The notes under the pieces: model-generated
The model's database searches: none
Told to the model about the DNA's origin: nothing
The model's input: only the letters and a program-made list of their open reading frames with translations
Assembly: GCA_965216445.1 (NCBI GenBank)
Contig: OZ244166.1
Location: 1,798,001-1,862,000, forward strand
DNA: 64,000 nt
Direction: 5' to 3'
Source: MA-ANB-1 sp965216445
Lineage (GTDB): Bacteria > Actinomycetota > Acidimicrobiia > Spongiisociales > ZC4RG35
Translations under genes and position numbers: made by a program
Shown: positions 17,336 to 24,519 of the stretch, piece after piece
How the letters are laid out: every line of letters begins with the position of its first letter
Numbering within the stretch: position 1 is the first letter of the stretch

Positions 17336-18088
17336 GTGGAAACTGTGACTGATCCACTTACTCTCAAGGAGCGGCCAATTACACGCTGTCGTATTGCTGG
17401 TGGTGGGATTGTTGACTACGCCTCGGACTCATCAGTACCGGCCACACTGTCCCCGGCTGCCGGGACCGATCTGACCGGTGACTGCTGGTATCTCACCTCA
17501 GCTGCAACCAATTGGGTGTACATCAGCCTTTTCGTCGATGGTGACGCCATCCTCGGATGGGACCCCGACCCGTCGACCCCGGGCGGGATCGCCTATGCGA
17601 CGGGGCGAATCCCGAGATGTACCTCGGAGCCGAATCCGGCGACTGACCCCTCGACTGTGGTTTGGGAGTATGTGACTTCGTACATTCATCCGCCCCCCGC
17701 TCCCGAGCTGAGCCCACCCGTGGGCGACGGCGTCACCGGTTTGGATACCTACGTCTCGGTCCCGATCCCGGCCGACCACATCACCACATTGGCGGCGGGC
17801 GGCGTGAGTCTCGAAGTCGAGATCGTGGTCGATGGCGTACTTGTTGACTGGGGTGACGGACTCACAGAAACCTTCCCGGCCGACCCCGACGCTCTATCGG
17901 GATTCCCGGACGGGATCGCACGTCACATCTACGAGACCAAAGACGACGGATACAACCTCGCGGTGTCATACGACTGGACAGCCCGTTGGCGGGTTCCCGG
18001 TGGCACTTGGGTATTCCTTGCCATACCCAACACCACAACAACTGTCGTTTATCCGGTTTCCGAGATCGTTTCGGTGATAACAGGGTGA
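17336..18088 (+). CDS. Secreted protein, signal peptide shifted out of frame
   Basis: The 250-residue open frame from GTG 17336 lacks a signal peptide although its content looks extracellular (a PKD-like VDWGDGLTETFPADPD strand region near 170-185, and a C-terminal immunoglobulin-like TARWRVPGGTW segment). A signal peptide exists just upstream in another frame: TTG 17250, with a GGAG site at 17241-17244, encodes MRNAIRAVVVICALTL, and shifting frame near 17291-17300 continues as VVPSLAEEFVACWVE with a good cleavage site after SLA. The intact gene was therefore probably 17250-18088. Function unknown. Confidence 0.6.
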   Translation: METVTDPLTLKERPITRCRIAGGGIVDYASDSSVPATLSPAAGTDLTGDCWYLTSAATNWVYISLFVDGDAILGWDPDPSTPGGIAYATGRIPRCTSEPNPATDPSTVVWEYVTSYIHPPPAPELSPPVGDGVTGLDTYVSVPIPADHITTLAAGGVSLEVEIVVDGVLVDWGDGLTETFPADPDALSGFPDGIARHIYETKDDGYNLAVSYDWTARWRVPGGTWVFLAIPNTTTTVVYPVSEIVSVITG

Positions 18089-18095
18089 TGTAGAC

Positions 18096-18680
18096 ATGAC
18101 GACAGAACGCAGAAACCGCGGTATCAGTCAACCTTTGGTGTTGGGTGTTGGTGTTCCTCTGGCCGTCGTCTCGTTGGGACTGGTCATCGGACTGGGCATC
18201 GCCGACGACCTACCGGTATCAGCCGCGGCGCCACGCATGGTCGTATTTGCAACAGTGACTGCGATACCAATAGCGCTCGCGGTCTACGCGGCGAGGGCGG
18301 GCCGGCCGACACTGCTCGGCCGAGCCGGCACCATCGCAGTCGTCACCGCCTTGATCGCTGGCCCGGGCGGCTATGCGCTCGGTATCGCTGGGCTGGTCTG
18401 GATCTTCGCTGCCAGCCGTGGCGGCCAGCCTTTCAACATCGACGGCGCCACGCTGGTTGTTTCCGGACTCTGGGCCGCAGCAATCCTGGTTGCCCTGCTC
18501 CACGAGGACCCCCTCTGCGTGGACACCTCCGACTACACGGTCTGCGCCGACAATGTCACAGTTTGGTGGGAGGCGGCGGCTTCGGTGCTGTTGGCCCTGA
18601 CGGCGGTGCTCGTTGCCGTAACCCGGCCGGAGAAGAACTCAGGTCACGCCGCCAGGCGCCAACCAACCCACGCTCGTTGA
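18096..18680 (+). CDS. Multi-pass membrane protein, unknown function
   Basis: A 194-residue hydrophobic protein with about five predicted transmembrane segments (around 13-33, 47-65, 75-100, 118-137 and 160-178) and a short basic cytoplasmic tail. A loop between the fourth and fifth segments has two cysteines (CVDTSDYTVC) that may form a disulfide outside the cell. It starts 7 bp after the preceding secreted-protein gene and is followed by a hairpin, so the two are probably co-transcribed. No family is recognised. Confidence 0.65.
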   Translation: MTTERRNRGISQPLVLGVGVPLAVVSLGLVIGLGIADDLPVSAAAPRMVVFATVTAIPIALAVYAARAGRPTLLGRAGTIAVVTALIAGPGGYALGIAGLVWIFAASRGGQPFNIDGATLVVSGLWAAAILVALLHEDPLCVDTSDYTVCADNVTVWWEAAASVLLALTAVLVAVTRPEKNSGHAARRQPTHAR

Positions 18681-18687
18681 ATCACAC

Positions 18688-18719
18688 GAAAGGCCCCGGG
18701 GTATGCCGGAGCCTTTCGC
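18688..18719 (+). terminator. Intrinsic-type terminator hairpin
   Basis: CGAAAGGCCCCGG (18688-18700) pairs with CCGGAGCCTTTCG (18707-18719) with one mismatch and a 6-base loop. It begins 7 bp after the stop of the membrane protein gene. There is no U-tract, but the AAGGC...GCCTT form is common for actinobacterial terminators. Confidence 0.7.
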
Positions 18720-18790
18720 AGGAGGAACTTTGTTGTCACTGGTTATATCGACATCGTGTCGGGCCACCTGAAGCAACAATCCCTCCGCCG

Positions 18791-19609
18791 TCACACCTTG
18801 GTTGCGTTGATCGACCACATCATGGGGATTCTGAGATTGCCGTCAGGAAGGACCCAGTGACCCTGGTCGTTCTGGATCATGCCTTCGAGCGCCTTCCATT
18901 CGACAAAGTCATACTCCTCAACCCGATCGATCCGGAGCCCGGCATCTATCAACGCGGTTAGCACTTCACCCACCCCATGGTTCCAGTCGTACGTAAGCGG
19001 GCTTGCCACATTTCCGGTCCCGGCATAAGTCTCCTCTCCCTCGAATGGCGTCGGGTCGCCCTCAAAGTAGGGGTACTTGAAGGCCAGTTTCCCCTCCGGG
19101 TCGGCCTCGTCCAATGCCCAAAGCACTGGATGCCCCTCACGCATATAGAACTTGCCTCCGTCCCGGAGGAGAGTGGAGACCGTTTGCGCCCAACCGGCAA
19201 TGTCGGGAAGCCAGCAGATCGCCCCTACACCCGTATACACAAAGTCGAATGTCTCATCGAGGACTTCCGCTGTTTCGTACAGTTCGGCGAGGACGAAGCG
19301 AACGGGTGTCCGCGACTCATCACTCAGCTTCCTTGCTGCAACAAGAGACTCCTCTGAGAAGTCGGTGCCGGTTACGTCAGCGCCCAGCCTGGCCAGGGAA
19401 ATCGTGTCGGTCCCGATATGGCACTGAAGGTGCACCAACTTCTTGCCTGAGATGTCACCAATTCTTTCCCGATCGAACGCCACCACACCGGAGAGGTGAT
19501 CAGGATCAGCCGCATATCTGGTAAGTCCGTAGCTCTCAGAAGCAACATGGATAGGCACACGGCTATCCCAGTTTTTCTGATTGCTCGCCTTGTATTTGTC
19601 GAGCTCCAT
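18791..19609 (-). CDS. Class I SAM-dependent methyltransferase
   Basis: A 272-residue Rossmann-fold methyltransferase. Motif I is degenerate but recognisable at LVHLQCHIGTDTISLARLG (about 58-76), followed by the acidic ADVTGTDFSEE strand end at about 77-87 and the post-motif FDFVYTGVGAICWLPD. The HLQCHIGTDT form is that of a frequent actinobacterial and environmental subfamily with unidentified substrates. The gene stands alone, converging with the upstream membrane protein operon. Confidence 0.85.
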   Translation of the reverse strand: MELDKYKASNQKNWDSRVPIHVASESYGLTRYAADPDHLSGVVAFDRERIGDISGKKLVHLQCHIGTDTISLARLGADVTGTDFSEESLVAARKLSDESRTPVRFVLAELYETAEVLDETFDFVYTGVGAICWLPDIAGWAQTVSTLLRDGGKFYMREGHPVLWALDEADPEGKLAFKYPYFEGDPTPFEGEETYAGTGNVASPLTYDWNHGVGEVLTALIDAGLRIDRVEEYDFVEWKALEGMIQNDQGHWVLPDGNLRIPMMWSINATKV

Positions 19610-19660
19610 GGATGGATTATCCCTTCAGAAACAGGCGGAAGCGGCCGAAATAGATGTTTA

Positions 19661-19711
19661 GGGATCCCCTCAGGGGGTAACCCGGCAAGATCGACAACGA
19701 TCGGATTCGGG
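19661..19711 (+). promoter_or_regulatory. Structured leader in front of the CAP-domain gene
   Basis: Two hairpins lie within 70 bp of the start: CCCC-TCA-GGGG (19666-19676 region), and a nested CCCG (19681-19684)/CGGG (19708-19711) stem enclosing GATCG-ACAA-CGATC (19689-19702). The order resembles a cis-acting RNA, but it does not match a riboswitch consensus that I can recognise. It may equally be a terminator and chance pairing. Confidence 0.35.
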
Positions 19712-19730
19712 CCGCAATGGTCACAATCAA

Positions 19731-20429
19731 ATGAGACTCAGATCTGCTCTAGGCATTGGGCTGGTGGCGTTCGCCGTCATTGCCCTTTTTTCGTTGATCA
19801 ATTGGAACAGCCCCGGCGTGAGCGTGGCCAGCATCGAGGCCAATCGTGAGCCGTCGCTGCTCTCGTCGGCCTCCAGCACGACTACAGCACCGAAGCCCTC
19901 GACTACACAGGCTGAGACCACAACTTCTATACAGACCACCACTACTACCGCGCCGACCACGACAACGACTCAACCGACTACAACCACAACCGCCAAACCG
20001 ACGACGACCACTACGAAGAAGCCGGCCCCGACCACAACTCAGCCACCCACCACCACCGCACCTCCGAGTGGGTCGTTCAGCTCGAGCTCAGAAGCCCAAT
20101 TCGAAGACTTGATCAACTCCCACCGCGCCAACAACGGTCTGGCGGCGCTCAAGTCCGACTCAGGACTCGATGCTGAAGCCCGTGCCTGGTCGCAAACCAT
20201 GGCCACCACGGGAAACTTCGAGCACAGCAACATCAGCAGATTCCTTGGGCCCTGGAGTTCGGTGGGCGAGAACATTGCCTACGGGGGATCGGTCACATCG
20301 ATGTTCAATGGTCTCGTCGCCAGTTCGGGTCACAACGCCAACATGCTCGGCGACTTCACCCACTTCGGAATCGGGGTGTGGGTCGACGGCAACGGCACGT
20401 TGTGGACCACCCACGTCTTCACCAAATAA
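19731..20429 (+). CDS. Secreted CAP/SCP-domain protein with Thr-rich linker
   Basis: A 232-residue extracytoplasmic protein: signal or anchor helix at about 5-23, a low-complexity Thr/Pro linker at about 48-113, and a C-terminal CAP domain (about 120-232) with EDLINSHRANNGL, FEHSN, SSVGENIAYG, SSGHNANML and FGIGVWVD. The two conserved histidines of CAP proteins (HSN and GHN) are present. CAP proteins occur in bacterial envelopes and spores with largely unknown roles. The Thr-rich linker likely spans or decorates the wall. A structured leader precedes the gene. Confidence 0.88.
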   Translation: MRLRSALGIGLVAFAVIALFSLINWNSPGVSVASIEANREPSLLSSASSTTTAPKPSTTQAETTTSIQTTTTTAPTTTTTQPTTTTTAKPTTTTTKKPAPTTTQPPTTTAPPSGSFSSSSEAQFEDLINSHRANNGLAALKSDSGLDAEARAWSQTMATTGNFEHSNISRFLGPWSSVGENIAYGGSVTSMFNGLVASSGHNANMLGDFTHFGIGVWVDGNGTLWTTHVFTK

Positions 20430-20493
20430 ACCTCCGTTGCCCTAGCGAGGTCAATGCGGGACTACCTTGTGCCTATCCGAACTGGAGTTGGCA

Positions 20494-20871
20494 ATGGCGA
20501 AAGTAACGGGAATAGGCGGAGTCTTCTTTCGGTCTCCCGACGCTCAAAGACTGCAACGGTGGTACGTCGACAATCTTGGGCTCGAGCCTGACGCAGACGG
20601 ATACATCGTGCTCCGATGGGGGGTGGGCAACGAAGGTTCGACGGTTTGGACGGCCTTCGACGAAAACACCGAAGACCACTTTGGTGGCTCCGATTCTGAC
20701 TTGATGATCAACTACCGGGTGGATGACCTCGACGCCCTTGTTGACGAGCTATCGAGCAAGGGAATCGAGGTCGACTCGACCCGGTTCGAAGATGAGAACG
20801 GTCGATTCGCCCACTGCTGGGATCTTGATGGGAACAAGGTCCAGCTTTGGGAACCCGCGGAAGGAATGTGA
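20494..20871 (+). CDS. VOC-superfamily (glyoxalase/bleomycin-resistance-like) protein
   Basis: A 125-residue VOC-fold protein beginning KVTGIGGVFFRSPDAQRLQRWYVDNLGL and ending HCWDLDGNKVQLWEP. The glutamate and histidine positions expected for metal binding are partly present (the C-terminal QLWE glutamate). ATG 20494 is chosen over 20467 because a GGAG site lies 6 bases before it. Function unknown; it is only distantly like the VOC protein at 14705-15061. It converges with the CapA-like gene. Confidence 0.82.
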   Translation: MAKVTGIGGVFFRSPDAQRLQRWYVDNLGLEPDADGYIVLRWGVGNEGSTVWTAFDENTEDHFGGSDSDLMINYRVDDLDALVDELSSKGIEVDSTRFEDENGRFAHCWDLDGNKVQLWEPAEGM

Positions 20872-20872
20872 G

Positions 20873-21952
20873 TCAGCCGGGCCCACATCCGGCCTCCCCG
20901 GTGAGAACCGGGTGGCCGGGCGACTCTATGAACGCCGGTATGAGACAGGCATCGATCTCACCGTCCGGCGACACAACTACCCGGGCGACCGCTGTAGTTG
21001 AACCTGCTTGAGAGAGATTCGGCCAAACGAAGTTGCCCAGACTCCACGCTACCGGCTTGCCGTCAACGAACTCGAGGGGCTGGAGCCGATGGGGGTGATG
21101 ACCGAAGATGGCGTCTGCTCCTGCAGCAATCATCGCCTCAGCCCTCTCCCTGTCCTCGGGTCGCGGCTCCAGATCTAACTCCACACCCCAGTGGATGGTC
21201 ACAATCACTATGTCAGCGAACCGGTCCGCTGTCTCGACAGCCGCGACCATCGTCTCGATGGTGTCGCCGTCTCGCATTCCCGGGCGGGTAGGCGTCGCAA
21301 ACCACCCCGGGTGAGGAAAGACTCCGCCGAATCCGACAACTGCCACCCTCCAACCATTGATGTCGAAGAAAGCCGCCTTTCCAGCTTCCGCATCGTTGGC
21401 TCCGGCCCCTACCGGCGATAGGCCAGCCTCCTCAACGATCTTCTTGCCGGCCAACATTGCGTCTTTGCCATGGTCCTGGCTGTGGTTGTTGCCAAGATTG
21501 ACGACATCGATCCCCGCATCGACGGCTGCGGGATACGCATCGGTATCACAACCAAACACGAACTGCTTTGGCTCGCGCGGCCCGTCAGGGGAAGGTGAGC
21601 ATTCGAGATTGATGATCGTCAGGTCATCCTCGAGAAACAGACCGTTCAGACCCGACCAGGCGTGGTCGTATCCTTGCGAACGAAGAGCTCCGATGATGTC
21701 GCCATCGAGATTGACATCACCGGTTCCGTGAATCACCAACGAGCCTCGGACTTGCGTTGTTGTGGTTTGCGACGCAGAGCTCGTCGTCGTTGACCCGGGG
21801 CTGGTTGTGGTCGTTGCCGTAACGATGGAAGACGGTCCCGACGAGGTCGTTGTACTTTCGAGGGCGGCCAGCGGCGGATCTGAGCCGGTTGTTGCGCTGC
21901 ATCCAGCCAAAGCGAGTCCGGCAAAGGTGAGAGCCGCGAAACCGCGACTCAT
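20873..21952 (-). CDS. CapA-like metallophosphatase-fold lipoprotein
   Basis: A 359-residue lipoprotein of the PGA_cap (CapA/PgsA) family, related to calcineurin-like phosphoesterases. From ATG 21952 the signal peptide ends in a lipobox LAGC, followed by a Thr/Ser linker. The domain carries HGTGDVNLDGD, NLECSPSP, NLGNNHSQDHG and GHHPHRLQPLE, which together supply metal ligands. Family members help make or transport poly-gamma-glutamate, but most actinobacterial relatives are uncharacterised. Its start overlaps the Rieske oxygenase stop (ATGA, 21949-21952), so both are coupled to the membrane protein upstream. Confidence 0.88.
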   Translation of the reverse strand: MSRGFAALTFAGLALAGCSATTGSDPPLAALESTTTSSGPSSIVTATTTTSPGSTTTSSASQTTTTQVRGSLVIHGTGDVNLDGDIIGALRSQGYDHAWSGLNGLFLEDDLTIINLECSPSPDGPREPKQFVFGCDTDAYPAAVDAGIDVVNLGNNHSQDHGKDAMLAGKKIVEEAGLSPVGAGANDAEAGKAAFFDINGWRVAVVGFGGVFPHPGWFATPTRPGMRDGDTIETMVAAVETADRFADIVIVTIHWGVELDLEPRPEDRERAEAMIAAGADAIFGHHPHRLQPLEFVDGKPVAWSLGNFVWPNLSQAGSTTAVARVVVSPDGEIDACLIPAFIESPGHPVLTGEAGCGPG

Positions 21953-22947
21953 GGGTAGAACTGTTGGGCCCACTTCCGGTATATCCCGATTGGACCATCC
22001 CCGCGGGCCAAACGTGGGGGTGAAACGTACGCTTTGTTCTCCCAAATGGGGAAGTCTTGGCTGGCGTCTCCGGCGAATCCGTTCAAGATGAACCTCGGCG
22101 CCGCGGCTGCAACAACGGACCGCGGGACGGCCCTGAGGAAGCCTCTGCGGTCGTGAGGGTCGCGTAACCGAAGACCCAGCCGCAAATCAATCATCTCTCC
22201 ATCTCTCGGTGACGCAAGCACCAGGAGCCGAGCTTCAAGCCCAAGGGCAGGAATGGTCACATCAACCTGTGAGTAGCCCAGACCGTGGATGTGGATGTCG
22301 TATCTGAACCCGGTTTCGAGGCCCGGACCGAATGTGCCCAATGGCCGAAGTGGCCTCCGCGCGCCGTAAGCGATATTCAGATACGATCCGTCGGTCGTGA
22401 CCTCGCCGATCATCTTGACGTCGCGATATCCGTGCACGACAGCAAAGTGGCCCAAATCGACTGAGTTCTCGGTTGTCTCCTGAGGATGATCACGCAGGGA
22501 AAACGATCTATGAAGTAATGGGCCATACCCAACGGGATCGAAGTTCGGAAGGTCCCACCTCGGTGGATCACCCTTCTCGTCGTACCAGACGAATATCGCA
22601 CCGTCTCGTTCAACCGCATCCCAAGTGTTGGCCTTCAGACCTGCGGGAACGTCGGTGCCATACCCGGTGGCGACACAGCTGCCGTCGACTGCAAAACAGA
22701 ACCCGTGGAACGGACAGCGAATCGACTCCCCGACCACCTCGCCACCCATACCCAAATGGGCTCCGAGGTGAGGGCAGTGTGCGTCCAAGACAGCGAAGTC
22801 GGACTCCGTTCGAAACACAACAACCTCAGAACCGGCGATTTTCCCGGTGTGAACACCACCTACCGAGACCTGTGACGCCCAAGCAACGGCATACCAGCCA
22901 GTTGGGTACGGGGGGAGCTGTCTTCGACGTCCCGAGTCAGGGGTCAT
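21949..22947 (-). CDS. Rieske non-haem iron oxygenase (KshA/sterol-desaturase-like)
   Basis: A 332-residue oxygenase alpha subunit. The Rieske cluster ligands are C58, H60 (CPHLGAHL), C78 and H81 (CPFHGFCF). The mononuclear iron site is NSVDLGHFAVVH with D164, H167 and H172, plus D298 in the QDFPIWENK block. This arrangement and the IWENK end resemble 3-ketosteroid 9-alpha-hydroxylase and the cholesterol 7-desaturase class, suggesting a hydrophobic ring or lipid substrate, but specificity cannot be assigned. It is translationally coupled on both sides (22944-22947 and 21949-21952). The reductase partner is not in the window. Confidence 0.88.
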   Translation of the reverse strand: MTPDSGRRRQLPPYPTGWYAVAWASQVSVGGVHTGKIAGSEVVVFRTESDFAVLDAHCPHLGAHLGMGGEVVGESIRCPFHGFCFAVDGSCVATGYGTDVPAGLKANTWDAVERDGAIFVWYDEKGDPPRWDLPNFDPVGYGPLLHRSFSLRDHPQETTENSVDLGHFAVVHGYRDVKMIGEVTTDGSYLNIAYGARRPLRPLGTFGPGLETGFRYDIHIHGLGYSQVDVTIPALGLEARLLVLASPRDGEMIDLRLGLRLRDPHDRRGFLRAVPRSVVAAAAPRFILNGFAGDASQDFPIWENKAYVSPPRLARGDGPIGIYRKWAQQFYP

Positions 22948-23798
22948 TCGTCAGATGGATCAGCTAGGTACGCAGTTGAGCTAGCTCCAGACCAGCCATC
23001 ACGATGTATCTGGTCTCGCTGCGATTCGATAGATGTCAGATCAACGGTTATCTCAGGCTGGAACTTGAACACCTTGACCAAAACTGAATACACCCAGAAG
23101 TTGAGAAGGCGGAAGGGCAACCCTGCAGCGAACTCAGCGATGTACCCGAGGACGGCCGTCACCACGATCTTCGGAGAAAGATCCACGTCTTTCATAGAAG
23201 CGAACTTCTTGTTGCCAGCAACATCGGGAGGGATCGGTTCGGCGACGTGGCCCACGAAGCGCCACAATCCCATCGCTACCAACGAGTACATGGCCAATTC
23301 GACTGCCTCGGGACTCCCCAGAGTCTGAGTCAGAACCCACGCGACCGCAGCAATGACTCCCCACGTGAAAACCAAGCCAACGGTGAAAACCCGTTCCCGG
23401 TAGCTGCGAGCCTGGAATATCTGCCAACCAAGCAGCACCGCTACCGCTATGGGACCGCCAAAGTGCCAAGCCAACACGTACCAGGCGACGCCATCAACGA
23501 TGAAGCCGGCGTGGGTCGTGTTCGAGAACCAGTTGGTGTGATACGACGCGTAGGTGACCGATTGCATCTCCAACGATTCGATACCGAGATTCTTGTCGAT
23601 TCGAAACGCCGTTGGCATCGAAACGAGACGGGTCATGGGCCCGGGGAACAGGTAGCAGGCGAAAAAGAAAACAACGGTCGCGGCGACGGTCACCCAAAAG
23701 ATTGGAACTATGGCTCCACTGATCGCAAGTAGCCACACGATCGCTGCCAGCGTCAGCAGGGCGGCGGCAGCTTCCGCCAGATTCCGGGAGGTCCTCAT
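22944..23798 (-). CDS. Multi-pass membrane protein, unknown function
   Basis: A 284-residue protein with about six transmembrane helices (around 10-30, 33-52, 98-125, 135-158, 165-182 and 207-225). A conserved-looking loop has SYHTNWFSNTTHAGF near 86-100, with two histidines that could bind a metal or lipid headgroup. No family is recognised; a vague likeness to emopamil-binding or EXPERA sterol isomerase topologies exists but is not convincing. It is first in a three-gene operon with the Rieske oxygenase and the CapA-like lipoprotein, and overlaps the oxygenase by ATGA, which argues for a shared role at the membrane. Confidence 0.65.
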   Translation of the reverse strand: MRTSRNLAEAAAALLTLAAIVWLLAISGAIVPIFWVTVAATVVFFFACYLFPGPMTRLVSMPTAFRIDKNLGIESLEMQSVTYASYHTNWFSNTTHAGFIVDGVAWYVLAWHFGGPIAVAVLLGWQIFQARSYRERVFTVGLVFTWGVIAAVAWVLTQTLGSPEAVELAMYSLVAMGLWRFVGHVAEPIPPDVAGNKKFASMKDVDLSPKIVVTAVLGYIAEFAAGLPFRLLNFWVYSVLVKVFKFQPEITVDLTSIESQRDQIHRDGWSGASSTAYLADPSDE

Positions 23799-23866
23799 CT
23801 CGGGTCCAACATAGTCCGCAGATGCCTGGAGCGATCGTTCCGCTGTGGCCGGAGGATTCCCTTTGA

Positions 23867-24418
23867 TCAGGCTTTGAGACGCGAACGATATGCAGCCACG
23901 TTCTCGCGCGTCGTGCAGGTCTCCGAGCAGTTGCGACGGGACCGATTCCTCGACGTATCGACATATACGTCATCGCAGGAGGACGAGTCGCAGGATCCGA
24001 ATCGATCGTATCCGCCTTCGATCATCGCGGTGGTCAAGCCCATTGCCGTGATAGCTCCTAGCCAGCGAGCCGGGCTCTCGCCCTCGGACTCGAAGTGCAG
24101 ATGTGGACCCGAACCGTGGACGCTCAGCCTGGGTACAGCGGTGACATCTCTCAGGATGTCGTTGAGAATCTCAGCCGCTGTTGCCTCATCATGGGCATCG
24201 AAAACCGCTCGAAGTTTTGTCCTCAGTTCTTTGACCTCAACGAGGTCGTCGGCCGTTGGATCCCACCCGGGCGTGCACCAGTTCGCTGAACCCTCGTCGA
24301 CGTAGCGAGATACGTCTTCAGGCGTGTTCAGCTTCTCTTCACCGCTGACCACGTCGTAACTGTTGACGAGGTCAACGGCAATTCGAACCGGTTCGTCGTT
24401 GTAATGAGAAAAATCCAT
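23867..24418 (-). CDS. CGNR zinc-finger / ABATE-domain protein
   Basis: A 183-residue protein with an N-terminal ABATE-like (stress-induced transcriptional regulator) domain beginning AVDLVNSYD, and a C-terminal CGNR-type zinc finger: CDSSSCDDVYVDTSRNRSRRNC ending in CTTRENVAAYR near the C-terminus; four cysteines are candidates for zinc binding. CGNR proteins are thought to be DNA-binding regulators. ATG 24418 is chosen because the family begins there; the longer ORF from 24484 has unrelated sequence. Transcribed away from the histidine kinase. Confidence 0.82.
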   Translation of the reverse strand: MDFSHYNDEPVRIAVDLVNSYDVVSGEEKLNTPEDVSRYVDEGSANWCTPGWDPTADDLVEVKELRTKLRAVFDAHDEATAAEILNDILRDVTAVPRLSVHGSGPHLHFESEGESPARWLGAITAMGLTTAMIEGGYDRFGSCDSSSCDDVYVDTSRNRSRRNCSETCTTRENVAAYRSRLKA

Positions 24419-24519
24419 CTCGTATCTCTGACTTCGACTGTGCCCCTGCCAATGACTCTGATCTTTACGTAAGGGACAATACACACTATAGACCCCTACA
24501 GAGGAATTACAGAGACTGG

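Noticed and set aside
19900..20070. ACCACC-type short tandem repeats in the CAP-domain gene, considered as a possible CRISPR or satellite
   Set aside because: They encode a Thr-rich linker, have no regular spacer and are in frame. The same is true of the repeats near 45900 in the LCP gene.
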